Of a stretch of 64,000 bases of DNA, positions 24,863-33,608 are shown one piece after another (the stretch's first letter is position 1; each line of letters starts with the position of its first letter). The notes under the pieces were generated by a model. It made no database searches and was not told where the DNA came from. It saw only the letters and a list, made by a program, of their open reading frames with translations. Origin of the DNA: Terriglobales bacterium (GTDB lineage Bacteria > Acidobacteriota > Terriglobia > Terriglobales > Acidobacteriaceae); assembly GCA_035691485.1 (NCBI GenBank), contig DASSIZ010000047.1, positions 1 through 64,000 of the forward strand, read 5' to 3'. The translations under genes were made by a program, and so were the position numbers.

Positions 24863-26071
24863 ATGGCAAATGGCAATGGTAAGAAAAAGAAGAAGCGCTG
24901 GCTTTATATCGCAGGTTCGGTAGTGGGCGTACTGCTAATCGTGTTTGGGGTTGTGGCTGCTACCCGCGGCGGGACCAAGATTGATTCGTCGAAGCTGGCC
25001 AAGGTGGACCGCGGCGATCTGGCCAAAAGCGTGGTCGCGACCGGCAAGGTCGAGCCGATCACGAAGGTAGAAATCAAGTCCAAGGCGAGCGGCATAGTAA
25101 AGAAATGGAACGTCGATGCCGGCCAGACGGTGAAGGCCGGGCAGGTGCTGGTCGAACTGGACAAGGTGGAAATCGAGGCGCAGGTGCGGCAGGCCAAGGC
25201 GCAGCTGGAGGCAGCCGAGGCGAGCGAACGCGCCGCTATCGCCGATTATGAACGGGCCAAGGTCGATGCCATCAGCCCCGACATCCCGATGCTGAAACGC
25301 GCCTACGACCGCGCCCTGAGCATGGCGAAAGACGGCGTGGTTTCGCAGTCGCAGCTTGACGACGCGCAGAAAGCGTACGAATTGGCCACGAATAAACAGC
25401 AGGTGGCGCAGGCGCAGCTGGGAGTTCTGAAGGCAAAGGAAAAGCAGGCGGCGGCGCAGGTGGCCCAAGCCAGCGCGACGCTGGCGCAACTGCAGGAACA
25501 ATACACCTACTACACGATCGTGGCGCCGATTGACGGCATCATCCTCTCGCGTGACGTGGAAATCGGAAATGCGGTGAGTTCCATTCTGGTGATGGGCTCC
25601 TCGGCAACGCTGGTCATGACCGAAGGCGACACCAGCGAGGTCTACGTCAAGGGCAAGGTGGACGAGAGCGATATCGGCAAGGTTTACCTGGGGCAGCCGG
25701 CGCGCATCAAGGTGGAGTCGTTCAAGGACAAGAGCTTTACCGGCAAGGTAACGAAGATCTCGCCCATGGGAGTAGAGAAGGACAATGTCACCACCTTCGA
25801 AGTGCGGGTATCGATCACCAACCCCGGCGGCGAGCTGAAGGCGGCAATGACCGCGAACGCGGAGATAATTTTAGAAGAGCACAAGAACGTCCTGCGCATT
25901 CCCGAAGGCGCCGTGGTCTACGACAAGGACAAGAAGGCATCCGTAGAAGTTCCGGACCAGAACAAGAAGGACGGAAAGAGAAAAGTCGCCGTGAAACTTG
26001 GGATCTCCAACGGAGCGAAGGCGGAAGTGCTGGACGGACTCAAGGAAGGCGACCAGGTCGTGCTGCAATAA
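24863..26071 (+). CDS. RND/HlyD-type periplasmic adaptor (MacA-like)
   Basis: 402 residues. A Lys-rich cytoplasmic start (NGNGKKKKKRW) and one membrane helix (WLYIAGSVVGVLLIVFGVVA) lead to a barrel-sandwich (VEPITKVEIKSKASGIVKKW), a long alpha-hairpin (about 95-205) and a beta-barrel domain. It would bridge an inner-membrane pump to an outer-membrane channel. The C-terminal domain contains a Lys-rich insertion (DKDKKASVEVPDQNKKDGK). The ribosome-binding site GGAGG is good. No MacB-type ATPase or RND pump is adjacent, so the partner is unknown. Confidence 0.88.
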   Translation: MANGNGKKKKKRWLYIAGSVVGVLLIVFGVVAATRGGTKIDSSKLAKVDRGDLAKSVVATGKVEPITKVEIKSKASGIVKKWNVDAGQTVKAGQVLVELDKVEIEAQVRQAKAQLEAAEASERAAIADYERAKVDAISPDIPMLKRAYDRALSMAKDGVVSQSQLDDAQKAYELATNKQQVAQAQLGVLKAKEKQAAAQVAQASATLAQLQEQYTYYTIVAPIDGIILSRDVEIGNAVSSILVMGSSATLVMTEGDTSEVYVKGKVDESDIGKVYLGQPARIKVESFKDKSFTGKVTKISPMGVEKDNVTTFEVRVSITNPGGELKAAMTANAEIILEEHKNVLRIPEGAVVYDKDKKASVEVPDQNKKDGKRKVAVKLGISNGAKAEVLDGLKEGDQVVLQ

Positions 26072-26135
26072 CTTGGGTGCGGCACCCCGGGGATCGCCCA
26101 GGAACCCTCCAGCTTGGGGATCCCCGGAAATTCAG

Positions 26136-26198
26136 GCGTAAGGCTTATGGCTTAAGGCACAAGGCTGAAGGTTCTCCTTGAGCCTGGCGCCTTTTGCC
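26136..26198. repeat. Heptad-periodic hairpin (9 units, 63 bp)
   Basis: Nine 7-bp words: GCGTAAG, GCTTATG, GCTTAAG, GCACAAG, GCTGAAG, GTTCTCC, TTGAGCC, TGGCGCC, TTTTGCC. The second half mirrors the first: AGGCTGAAGG pairs with CCTTGAGCCT around TTCT, and AAGGC pairs with GCCTT further out. It lies just upstream of the DUF4097-type gene's ribosome-binding site. Confidence 0.65.
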
Positions 26199-26215
26199 TT
26201 TCATGAGGAGTCACG

Positions 26216-27202
26216 ATGAATAAGTCGGCGCGGGTTGCGTTCTACCTGGCACTGCTCTGGATCGCCCTTCCGATGCTTGCGGAAGAGGCGACATTTGACC
26301 GCACGCTGCAGGTCAGCGGGCCGGTAGACCTGGAAGTGGTGACCGGTTCGGGTCACATCACGGTGCGCAGCGGCGCGCCGGGAGCCATCACGGTGCACGG
26401 GGTAGTGAAAGAGAGCTGCTGCAACCTTTTCGGAGGATCCCAGGAAGGCGCGGTGAAGGCGATCGCCGCCAACCCGCCGATCGAGCAGAGTGGGAACACG
26501 GTGCGCATTGGTCATCTCGGCGAAAGCCAGAAGTACAACAACATCTCGATCAGCTACGAAGTGACGGTACCCGCAGAGACAAAGCTGTTATCAAAAACAG
26601 GTTCCGGCGGGCAGGAGATCAGCGGCCTGACCGGTCCGGCCGAAGTGCGCTCAGGTTCCGGCAGCCTGACAATAACCGGTATCGCCGGGCAGGTGAGCGC
26701 GCGGACAGGTTCCGGCGGAATCACCCTGACCAACGTTGGAGGTTCGGCAAGCGCGCATACCGGAAGCGGCGCGATACGCGGCGAGCACATTGGGGGCGGG
26801 CCATCAAGCGCGACCAGCAAGCGGGGCGCGGCCGCGAACAGTTTTGCCGGCAACCCCGGCACGAGTTCCGCAGAATTTGATTTTGAAACCGGTTCGGGGA
26901 ATATTCATATTGATGACTTGCGCGGCGCAGTGCGCGCGCAAACCGGCAGCGGCAGGATCGAGCTGGAGGGCCAACCGATGGGAGATTGGCGCCTGGGCAC
27001 AGGTTCTGGCGGAATCACGGTGCGCCTGCCGGCGCAAGCGGCGTTTAACCTGAACGCGCACAGCAGTTCCGGATCGATCAATACCAACCGCCAAGTCTCG
27101 GTCCAGGGAACGATGGGGAGACACGAACTGCGCGGCACGGTAAACGGCGGCGGATTTCATCTTGACCTGAAAACGGGGTCAGGCAGCATCAACATCGATT
27201 AG
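26216..27202 (+). CDS. Exported DUF4097-type beta-repeat protein
   Basis: 328 residues with a signal peptide (VAFYLALLWIALPMLAEE) and at least nine repeats built on TGSG: GSGHITVRSG, TGSGGQEISGL, RSGSGSLTITGI, TGSGGITLTNV, TGSGAIRGEHI, TGSGNIHIDDL, TGSGRIELEG and TGSGSINID. This glycine-rich beta-helix style is typical of DUF4097 and head-GIN-like surface proteins. GAGGAG lies before the ATG. It is larger and more regular than the paralogue at 2500. It follows the adaptor gene in the same direction, 145 bp away. No function is established. Confidence 0.82.
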   Translation: MNKSARVAFYLALLWIALPMLAEEATFDRTLQVSGPVDLEVVTGSGHITVRSGAPGAITVHGVVKESCCNLFGGSQEGAVKAIAANPPIEQSGNTVRIGHLGESQKYNNISISYEVTVPAETKLLSKTGSGGQEISGLTGPAEVRSGSGSLTITGIAGQVSARTGSGGITLTNVGGSASAHTGSGAIRGEHIGGGPSSATSKRGAAANSFAGNPGTSSAEFDFETGSGNIHIDDLRGAVRAQTGSGRIELEGQPMGDWRLGTGSGGITVRLPAQAAFNLNAHSSSGSINTNRQVSVQGTMGRHELRGTVNGGGFHLDLKTGSGSINID

Positions 27203-27404
27203 AGAGCGTGCGTTGCGATGATCTCAGACGCGCGCGTGCACGGGTCAAGAATCCGTGCACGCATTTCTGCATGGTTGGACATCTTCGCAGCTCTGAACAA
27301 CACGCTATTATCTGATTACCTACAGCCAAAGCTCATTCCTTGACTTCAGTTCCGCGCTCGCGCTAACGTCGCGTAACTTTCGATTCATCCCGGAAAGAGG
27401 TTGC

Positions 27405-28229
27405 GTGCAGCGGCTGATCACGTTTACCACTGATTTTGGAGTGAACGATCACTACGTCGGGACGATGAAAGGCGTCATCCTGGCCATCAACCCGTCGGCG
27501 CAGATCGTGGATATCTGCAACGCGGTGCAATCGTTCGACGTGCTGGACGGTGCCATCACCATCGCCCAAGCGTACAAGTACTTCCCTTCCGATACGGTCC
27601 ACCTGGTGGTGGTGGATCCGGGCGTGGGCACGACTCGACGCCCTCTGCTGGTCACTACGGAAAGGCACCTGTTCATCGCGCCGGACAACGGCGTGCTGTC
27701 GTTCGTCTATGAGCGCGAGGAACGGATCTCGGTGCGCAACATCACCGCCAGCCACTATTTTCTCCAGCCCGTGAGCCAGACTTTCCAAGGCCGCGACGTC
27801 TTCGGTGCCGTGGCCGGTTGGCTGAGCAAGGGAGTCGAGGTGGCGAAGTTCGGGGATGAAATAGGCGACTACGCCCGCTTTGCCGCGCCCAAACCCAAAG
27901 CGGTGAACGACAAACTGCTCAAAGGCGTAGTGCTGAAGGTGGACAAGTTTGGAAACCTGATCACCAACATCACGCCCAACGACATCCCGCAACTGTTTGC
28001 TCCCGCGCCGCCGCCCTTCAAGGTGCTGATATCAAAAAGCGAAATCAGCAAGATGACGCAGTCCTACGCGGAAGGTACGCCGGGCGAGGTGTTCGTCATC
28101 CTGAACTCGATGGGTTTTCTGGAAATCGCCAGCCACCGCGGGTCAGCGGCGCATATCGTGGGCGCAGCAAAGGGTTCGGACGTGGGAGTGTTGTTCGAGA
28201 GCGCGCAGATCGGGGCGGTGACGCTGTAG
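27405..28229 (+). CDS. SAM hydroxide adenosyltransferase (DUF62 / chlorinase-fluorinase fold)
   Basis: 274 residues. The family opening LITFTTDFGVNDHYVG and the VVDPGVGTTRRP segment (conserved Asp and Arg of the catalytic set) are intact, and the C-terminal barrel (KVDKFGNLITNI) is present. Characterised DUF62 members hydrolyse S-adenosylmethionine to adenosine and methionine. The halogenase-specific loop is not evident, so a hydroxide adenosyltransferase is more likely than a halogenase. The start is GTG 27405 with AGAGG upstream. It ends directly in a heptad-repeat hairpin. Confidence 0.9.
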   Translation: MQRLITFTTDFGVNDHYVGTMKGVILAINPSAQIVDICNAVQSFDVLDGAITIAQAYKYFPSDTVHLVVVDPGVGTTRRPLLVTTERHLFIAPDNGVLSFVYEREERISVRNITASHYFLQPVSQTFQGRDVFGAVAGWLSKGVEVAKFGDEIGDYARFAAPKPKAVNDKLLKGVVLKVDKFGNLITNITPNDIPQLFAPAPPPFKVLISKSEISKMTQSYAEGTPGEVFVILNSMGFLEIASHRGSAAHIVGAAKGSDVGVLFESAQIGAVTL

Positions 28230-28293
28230 GCTTCGCGTTTCATGTTTCATGACTGAACCGGGACTTTGCCAACTTGAAACGTGAAACCGTAAA
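28230..28293. repeat. Heptad-periodic hairpin with GTTTCAT/TGAAACG arms
   Basis: Nine 7-bp words: GCTTCGC, GTTTCAT, GTTTCAT, GACTGAA, CCGGGAC, TTTGCCA, ACTTGAA, ACGTGAA, ACCGTAA. The left arm GTTTCA-T-GTTTCA is mirrored by TGAAAC-G-TGAAAC on the right. It starts at the last base of the DUF62 stop codon and ends just before the convergent 77-residue gene. Confidence 0.72.
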
Positions 28294-28298
28294 GCTTT

Positions 28299-28532
28299 TT
28301 AAGGATTCTTAGGTTTGGGGCGAGCATACCGTTCCATCTCCGCCGTCCAGTGCAGAAACCTGACCAGCTCGCCGCGTTCCCGCCACAGGAAATCGAAAAA
28401 TTCCAGGAAGCCGATGTCCTTCATTTTTACGCCGGTGTAGGTCTCAATGCGCCAGCGCAGGTAGGGACTTCGCCACGGCGCCAGGTGATGTCCACGCGTA
28501 GCGTTCCACAGGAATCGGAGAAGGTAGCGCAT
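28299..28532 (-). CDS. Small hypothetical protein (77 aa)
   Basis: A basic, aromatic-rich protein: YLLRFLWNATRGHHLAPW, SPYLRWRIETYTG and GFLEFFDFLWRERGELVRFL. It has no signal peptide; one amphipathic helix may contact the membrane. The even amino-acid composition and the sharp boundaries between two repeat elements support a real gene. I associate it with short conserved acidobacterial proteins but cannot name a family. The ribosome-binding site is weak. Confidence 0.65.
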   Translation of the reverse strand: MRYLLRFLWNATRGHHLAPWRSPYLRWRIETYTGVKMKDIGFLEFFDFLWRERGELVRFLHWTAEMERYARPKPKNP

Positions 28533-28542
28533 CTTAGCCGGT

Positions 28543-28697
28543 CAGACTGACAGCTGTTCAGTCTATCGCGTGCGCCCCGGGGTTCGTCGATTGACTGATC
28601 TGAGGCTGATCGACCCGACGCACGAGGATAACTAACCGAAACACGAACCGACTTGAGGGCCTGATTGACTGAAAGACCAACCGGCTGACAGACTGTT
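28543..28697. repeat. Long heptad-like inverted element in a divergent gap
   Basis: The left arm (28543-28569) carries GTCAGACTGACAGC and TTCAGTCTATC. The right arm, reverse-complemented, carries GTCAGCCGGTTGG and TTCAGTCAATC: about 18 of 27 positions match. Words of the type GACTGAT, GGCTGAT, GACTGAA and GGCTGAC recur between them. It occupies the whole divergent promoter space between the 77-residue gene and the TPR gene. Confidence 0.5.
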
Positions 28698-28700
28698 GCC

Positions 28701-29057
28701 ATGTCCGATCCGCGCCAGGCCGCTGAAGACCACTACTACCATGCGCTCGATCTTTATGCCGAAGGTCAGCATGAAGAGGCGGTCGCCGCATACAAGCAGT
28801 CGATCGAAGCCGATCCTACGTTCACGGAGGCGATGCATGGACTCTCGCGCGCCTACCAGGACATGAACCGGCTTGATGACGCCATCGAAATCGCGAGCCG
28901 CATTGCGCTACTAGATCCCGACGACGTGCTCGCCCACACTTCTCTGTCTATCCTCTATCAGAAGAAGGGCATGGTTCCCGAAGCAGAAGCGGAAGGAAAC
29001 AAGGCGCGGATTTTGGGTTGGAAGCAACAGTTGAAGCAAGGGAAGCAAGGTGGCTAA
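28701..29057 (+). CDS. TPR-repeat protein
   Basis: 118 residues forming about three tetratricopeptide repeats: DHYYHALDLYAEGQHEEAV, ADPTFTEAMHGLSRAYQDM and LDPDDVLAHTSLSILYQKKG. It is cytoplasmic, without signal or membrane segment, and presumably a protein-interaction scaffold. The last 20 residues are Lys/Gln-rich. It lies between repeat elements on both sides and is probably monocistronic. The partner is unknown. Confidence 0.85.
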   Translation: MSDPRQAAEDHYYHALDLYAEGQHEEAVAAYKQSIEADPTFTEAMHGLSRAYQDMNRLDDAIEIASRIALLDPDDVLAHTSLSILYQKKGMVPEAEAEGNKARILGWKQQLKQGKQGG

Positions 29058-29118
29058 GGTTTAGCAGCTAGGAGCTAGGGGGGCGCAGCGGCCAGCCGCA
29101 AGCTACCAGCTGCCAGCC
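29053..29118. repeat. Heptad-periodic hairpin (9 units)
   Basis: Words: GCTAAGG, TTTAGCA, GCTAGGA, GCTAGGG, GGGCGCA, GCGGCCA, GCCGCAA, GCTACCA, GCTGCCA. The right end reverse-complemented (GGCAGCTGGTAGCT) aligns with the left AGCAGCTAGGAGCT at most positions. It begins at the TPR stop codon and ends just before the pilR stop, so it fills the convergent gap. Confidence 0.65.
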
Positions 29119-29121
29119 ATG

Positions 29122-30504
29122 CTAGAGATCATATTTTTTTAGCAGATGGCGGAAAGACCTGTAGGAAAGCTTTAACATTTCCGCGGCCCGGGTCTGGACT
29201 CCGTTGCATTGGCGCAGCGCGGATTGGATGAGCGCGCGTTCCAGGTCGGCGACGTAGCGTTCCATATCCATTCCATCGGCGGGGATGGAAACCGCGGAGG
29301 GCGCGCCACCGGAGCTGGCGGCCGCGGCCCGCACCAGCGTACGTTCCACCGGCAGCTCGACTTGCAATTCATTGCCCGAGCACAGAGCGACCGCGCGCTC
29401 GATGGCGTTTTCCAGTTGGCGCACGTTGCCTGGCCAGTCGTATCCGGCGAGCGCGCGCAAGGAATCTTCGGAGATGCGCAGGATGCTCTTTCCCGCCGCC
29501 GGCGCATATTTCTTCAAGAAGTGGTTCGCCAGCATGGGAATGTCTTCGCGACGTTCGCGCAACGCCGGGACATGGATGGGAATCACGCTCAGGCGGTAGT
29601 AGAGGTCCTCGCGGAAATTGCCTTCCGCGGTGGCGCGTTCCAGATCACGGTTGGTGGCGGCAATCACGCGGACGTCGACCGAGGTTTCAGCCGCCGACCC
29701 GAGCGGCCGCACGGCGTTTTCCTGGAGCACGCGCAGCAGCTTCACCTGCATGGCCAGGCTCATCTCGCTGATCTCGTCCAGGAAGACGGTCCCGCCATCG
29801 GCCTCCTCGAATAGCCCGCGCCGGTTCTGGTTGGCGCCGGTGAAAGAGCCCTTCAAGTATCCAAACAATTCGCTTTCGAGCAGCGTTTCGGTGAACGCGC
29901 CGCAGTTGGCGGGCAGGAATGGCATCCCGGTGCGTGTAGAGCAGGCATGGACGGCACGCGCCACCAGTTCTTTGCCGGTGCCGCTCTCGCCATGGATGAG
30001 CACGGTGCTGGAGGTGGGTGCAATGGTTCGAATCGTCGCCTTCAGCTTTTCAATGGTCGGGCTGACGCCGACGATGTTGTCGAGCGAATTGCGGCTGGCA
30101 GCATCACGCTTGAAGGCCAGATTCTGACGCCGCAGCGAAAGTTTTTCGACCGCCTTGCTGATGGCGAACTTGACGTCGTCAACCAGGCCGGGACCCTTGC
30201 GGATGTAATCGAAAGCTCCCCCCGCCTTTACCGCCTGCACCGCGGATTCCAGGTCATCGACGGCGGTAATGAGCACGACCGCGGTATCGGGAGATACGGT
30301 ATGGGAATAGCGGAGCACCTCGATGCCATTGGTATGCGGCATCTTGATGTCGGTCACGATCACGTCGAAGAGAGCGGAATCGACCTTTTTCTTGGCGTTG
30401 TCACCGGAGTTGACGGTTTCAACCTTGTGCCCGTCCTTGCGCAGTGCAATTTCCAGCAATTCGCAAATGGAGCGCTCATCATCAACTACCAGGACGTTAC
30501 CCAA
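29122..30504 (-). CDS. pilR: PilR-type sigma-54 response regulator
   Basis: 460 residues. Receiver domain (1-120) with acidic pair D8-D9 and phospho-acceptor D52 in VTDIKMP; AAA+ domain with Walker A GESGTGKE and Walker B-like GGTVFLDEIS; C-terminal Fis-type HTH (GVQTRAAEMLKLSYRSFRHL). The sigma-54 contact loop reads GSFTGA instead of the usual GAFTGA. It overlaps the partner kinase gene by 8 bp and lies downstream of pilBTC, which supports control of pilin transcription. The cognate promoter is not in this window. Confidence 0.88.
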   Translation of the reverse strand: MGNVLVVDDERSICELLEIALRKDGHKVETVNSGDNAKKKVDSALFDVIVTDIKMPHTNGIEVLRYSHTVSPDTAVVLITAVDDLESAVQAVKAGGAFDYIRKGPGLVDDVKFAISKAVEKLSLRRQNLAFKRDAASRNSLDNIVGVSPTIEKLKATIRTIAPTSSTVLIHGESGTGKELVARAVHACSTRTGMPFLPANCGAFTETLLESELFGYLKGSFTGANQNRRGLFEEADGGTVFLDEISEMSLAMQVKLLRVLQENAVRPLGSAAETSVDVRVIAATNRDLERATAEGNFREDLYYRLSVIPIHVPALRERREDIPMLANHFLKKYAPAAGKSILRISEDSLRALAGYDWPGNVRQLENAIERAVALCSGNELQVELPVERTLVRAAAASSGGAPSAVSIPADGMDMERYVADLERALIQSALRQCNGVQTRAAEMLKLSYRSFRHLLKKYDL

Positions 30505-32158
30505 GGGCCCCCCTCGTTGCCGCCGCTGGCTGTAATTCCGCGGACTCAGTTTTCACGGCAGCCTGCCGCAAGTGGACGATAAACGTGGTTCCTTGCCCGA
30601 GCTTGGAGTTCACCGAAACCTTGCCCTCGTGGGCCTGAACCACCTGGTACACGATCGCCAGCCCGAGCCCGGTTCCGCCGTCGAAGCCGGACTGGAAGGG
30701 CTCGAAAATCTTCTCCATCTCGGGGCCGCGCATCCCGTGGCCGGTGTCGTTGAAGCTGATCATCCAATACGGCTGGTCGGCGCGGACCGTGACCGTCAGT
30801 ATCCCGCCCTCGGGCATGGCGCGCACGGCGTTATCGCAGATGTTCCAGAACACCTGCTTGATGCGGTCGCCGTCAATTTGCGCCATCGCCTGCGAGACTT
30901 CGAAGCGGCGGACGATCCGCACGGCTCCCGTACCCGGCTGCTCGCGGTTCTGCAACAGCGTGAGCGTGTCTTCGAGCAGGGGAAGCAGGTCGAGGGTGGC
31001 GAACTGGTACTTGTTTTCGCGCGAGTAGGTGAGGAAATCGGAAACGATGTTGTTGAGACGCTCCGACTCGCGGGTCACGATGTCAACCAGGGTGCGCTCC
31101 TCCTCGTTCAGCACCGCCACGTCGGCAAGCACCTTGACCGAGCCGGCAATCGAAGAAAGCGGGTTGCGGATTTCGTGAGCGATGGCGGCGGCCATGCGGC
31201 CCACCGCAGCCATGCGGTCACGCAAGCGCACCTCGCGCTCGAGGCGGCGAAGTTCAGTAAGGTCGTCGAAAGTGTAGACGTACCCCTTGGTCTCGCGCTC
31301 CGGCGTTTCCAGCACGGAGCGGCTCATGCCGAATGTCCTGGTTCCCCCCGCGGGAAGCGCGGTACGCACTTCGCAGCGAATGGCGGTCATGCCGGGCTCG
31401 GGCAAGGGATCGAGGAACAACGATTCCACGCCGCGCTCGATGACGTCGCTTTCACGCCGGCCGAGCAGCCGTTGCCCGGCGGCGTTGATGAGGCGCACCC
31501 GGCCATCGACTCCGGTGGTAATCAGTCCGCCGCTGATGGAATTGACAATATTCTCGTGCAGGACCTGGAGGTTTTCCAACGCGCCGCTCTGCTCCAGCAA
31601 CCTGACATCGGCCTGGCGCAGCTTCATGGACAGGAGGCTGGCCAGATACGCGATGGCCGCGTAGGCGAACAGGTTGATGATGATGCTGGCCTGCAAGCTG
31701 CGAAGATCGGGCCGATTCACGGAATACGAATGAAACACCTCGAAGTAGGACAGTTCCAGGATTCCGCCGAAGATGATGAACGACAGCGAGGCGGTCAGGA
31801 ATGTCCAGACACGCGAGAACAGCATGGCCGCAACGATGATGATGAGCGGAAAAAGGAAGTTGAAGGAGCTGTCGATGCCGCCGGTCAAGTACACAATGCC
31901 GGCGGCGATACAAAGGTCGGTGAGAACCTGCACCCGGGCCTGGAACTGAGCGTCGCGCCAACGGGACAAAAGGAGCAGGTAAAAGGCTGCAATCGTGTAC
32001 CACAGGAGAATGGCGATGATGAACAGCCGCTTGGGAAGGTTGGTGGGAGTAAGAACGGCGACCGCCAGCTCGATGCCGAAGACAAAGGTGATGACAATGA
32101 TCCTCACCTTGCCCAGCCAAATCAGCCAGCCTCGCTCGTTGAACTGCTCACCCATCAA
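30497..32158 (-). CDS. pilS: PilS-type sensor histidine kinase with PAS domain
   Basis: 553 residues. About six membrane helices (residues 10-190), then a PAS domain (about 215-310), HisKA with AAAIAHEIRNPLSSIAG, and HATPase with NICDNAVRAMPEGG, NDTGHGM and GTGLGLAIVYQVVQ. The membrane topology and the partner regulator resemble PilS/PilR, which tunes pilin synthesis in other bacteria. It ends inside the start of the response-regulator gene (8-bp overlap), so the two are translationally coupled. It could also be an NtrB-like kinase with another role. Confidence 0.87.
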   Translation of the reverse strand: MMGEQFNERGWLIWLGKVRIIVITFVFGIELAVAVLTPTNLPKRLFIIAILLWYTIAAFYLLLLSRWRDAQFQARVQVLTDLCIAAGIVYLTGGIDSSFNFLFPLIIIVAAMLFSRVWTFLTASLSFIIFGGILELSYFEVFHSYSVNRPDLRSLQASIIINLFAYAAIAYLASLLSMKLRQADVRLLEQSGALENLQVLHENIVNSISGGLITTGVDGRVRLINAAGQRLLGRRESDVIERGVESLFLDPLPEPGMTAIRCEVRTALPAGGTRTFGMSRSVLETPERETKGYVYTFDDLTELRRLEREVRLRDRMAAVGRMAAAIAHEIRNPLSSIAGSVKVLADVAVLNEEERTLVDIVTRESERLNNIVSDFLTYSRENKYQFATLDLLPLLEDTLTLLQNREQPGTGAVRIVRRFEVSQAMAQIDGDRIKQVFWNICDNAVRAMPEGGILTVTVRADQPYWMISFNDTGHGMRGPEMEKIFEPFQSGFDGGTGLGLAIVYQVVQAHEGKVSVNSKLGQGTTFIVHLRQAAVKTESAELQPAAATRGALG

Positions 32159-32186
32159 TCTTCTACGTCGTGGAATTCATGCTGTC

Positions 32187-32326
32187 GTCAGTTGAGTTGT
32201 GCGTTGAGAGTTGTGAGTTAGCGCATTCCAGTTCCGGTTCGAGATAGCGCACCCGGCAAGCGGATTTCCGCACCGCGTTTCACCGCTCACGACCCAGAAC
32301 TCACACCTCAGAACTGCCGCCCAAGT
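32187..32326. repeat. Heptad-periodic hairpin between pilC and pilS
   Basis: The left arm in 7-bp words: GTCAGTT, GAGTTGT, GCGTTGA, GAGTTGT, GAGTTAG, CGCATTC, CAGTTCC, GGTTCGA, GATAGCG. The segment 32285-32315 reverse-complemented (CAGTTCTGAGGTGTGAG, GGTCGTGAG) aligns with the left arm at about 18 of 24 positions. It fills the 170-bp gap between two genes read in the same direction. Confidence 0.6.
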
Positions 32327-32328
32327 CT

Positions 32329-33540
32329 CTAGCCTCCGGACAGTTTGGAGATCATGGAGAACAAAGGCATGTACAGGGAGATCACGATACCGCCGACAGC
32401 CACACCGAGGAACGAGATCATCACCGGCTCCAGCAGGGTGAGCATGTCCTTGGTGGCGGCGTCGACTTCGTCTTCATAGAAGTCGGCGATCTTCTGCAGC
32501 ATGGCATCCATGGCGCCGGTCGCTTCGCCGACGCCGATCATCTGCGTCACCATGTTGGGAAAGACGCCGCACTCCTTCAAAGGATCGACGATGGTGCGGC
32601 CTTCCTCGATCGCCTTGCGCACCTTCATGAGGGCGGTTTCCATGACCGCGTTGCCGGAGGTGCGCGCGGTGATGCTGAGCCCTTCCAGGATGGGCACGCC
32701 CGAGGTAATCAGCGTTCCCAGGGTCCGGGTGAAGCGGGCGACCGCGATCTTGCGCAGCACCATGCCGAAAACCGGCGTGTGCAGCATCATGTTGTCCCAC
32801 ACGTAGCGGCCGCGGGGATGCTTGCGGACCTGCTTGACCCCCACCACCAGCGCAATGATCACGACGAAGAACACCCACCAGAAGTGGCTGACGAGGGAGC
32901 TCAGGCTCATGACAAAGCGGGTGGGCGCGGGGAGTTCAACACCCAGGCCGGCAAAGAGGTTGGCGAAAATAGGCACGACGAACTTCAGCAGCGCACCCAC
33001 GATGAGGACGGCGATGCTAATGACCGATACGGGGTAGATCAGCGCCGACTTGACCGCCGCCCGCAGTTTCACCGCCTTCTCCACGTAGCTGGAGAGGCGC
33101 TGCAGGATGGTATCGAGGATACCGCCGGTTTCGCCCGCCTCGATCATGTTGGTGGTGAGGTCGTCGAAAATCTTCGGGTATCCGCGCATCGCGTTCGACA
33201 GGGTGGCGCCGCCTTCCACTGTCTGCCGGACCCCCGTGAGCGCCTTCTGGAAGACCGGATTTTCCTGGTTGGCGGCCAGGATCTCCAAGCACTGCACCAG
33301 CGGCAAGCCGGCGTCGATCATCACCGAGAACTGGCGAAAGAAGATGGCAATGTCCTTGGTCGCCACCTTGCCGGAACCAAAGGTGGGCATGACAAACTCC
33401 TTGCCCTTCTCCTTGATCATGGTTTCGGTGATGCGCTCGCGGCTCAAGGCCGCCTTCAAGACCTGTTTGTTCTCGGCAACCCGCTCTCCGGCCACTTTCT
33501 CGCCGGCTGCGTTCTTTCCCGAAAATGTGAAAACTGGCAT
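32329..33540 (-). CDS. pilC: Type IV pilus inner-membrane platform protein PilC
   Basis: 403 residues with two GspF domains (about 70-195 and 270-395), each with an Ile/Leu-rich membrane pair (SVISIAVLIVGALLKFVVP; VAVGGIVISLYMPLF). The duplicated signatures ETGGILDTILQRLSSYVEKA and EATGAMDAMLQKIADFYEDE are clear. PilC couples the PilB/PilT motors to pilin assembly. The start is ATG 33540. The gene order pilB-pilT-pilC on one strand suggests one operon. Confidence 0.96.
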   Translation of the reverse strand: MPVFTFSGKNAAGEKVAGERVAENKQVLKAALSRERITETMIKEKGKEFVMPTFGSGKVATKDIAIFFRQFSVMIDAGLPLVQCLEILAANQENPVFQKALTGVRQTVEGGATLSNAMRGYPKIFDDLTTNMIEAGETGGILDTILQRLSSYVEKAVKLRAAVKSALIYPVSVISIAVLIVGALLKFVVPIFANLFAGLGVELPAPTRFVMSLSSLVSHFWWVFFVVIIALVVGVKQVRKHPRGRYVWDNMMLHTPVFGMVLRKIAVARFTRTLGTLITSGVPILEGLSITARTSGNAVMETALMKVRKAIEEGRTIVDPLKECGVFPNMVTQMIGVGEATGAMDAMLQKIADFYEDEVDAATKDMLTLLEPVMISFLGVAVGGIVISLYMPLFSMISKLSGG

Positions 33541-33608
33541 GTGTACCTCGCTTAATGTGTCGCTCTACGGCTTTCGGACACGAAACCCATTGCCCGTTGT
33601 GCGATGGA

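Noticed and set aside
27405-28229. Fluorinase or chlorinase
   Set aside because: The fold is shared, but the halogenase-specific inserted loop is not seen; hydroxide adenosyltransferase is more likely.
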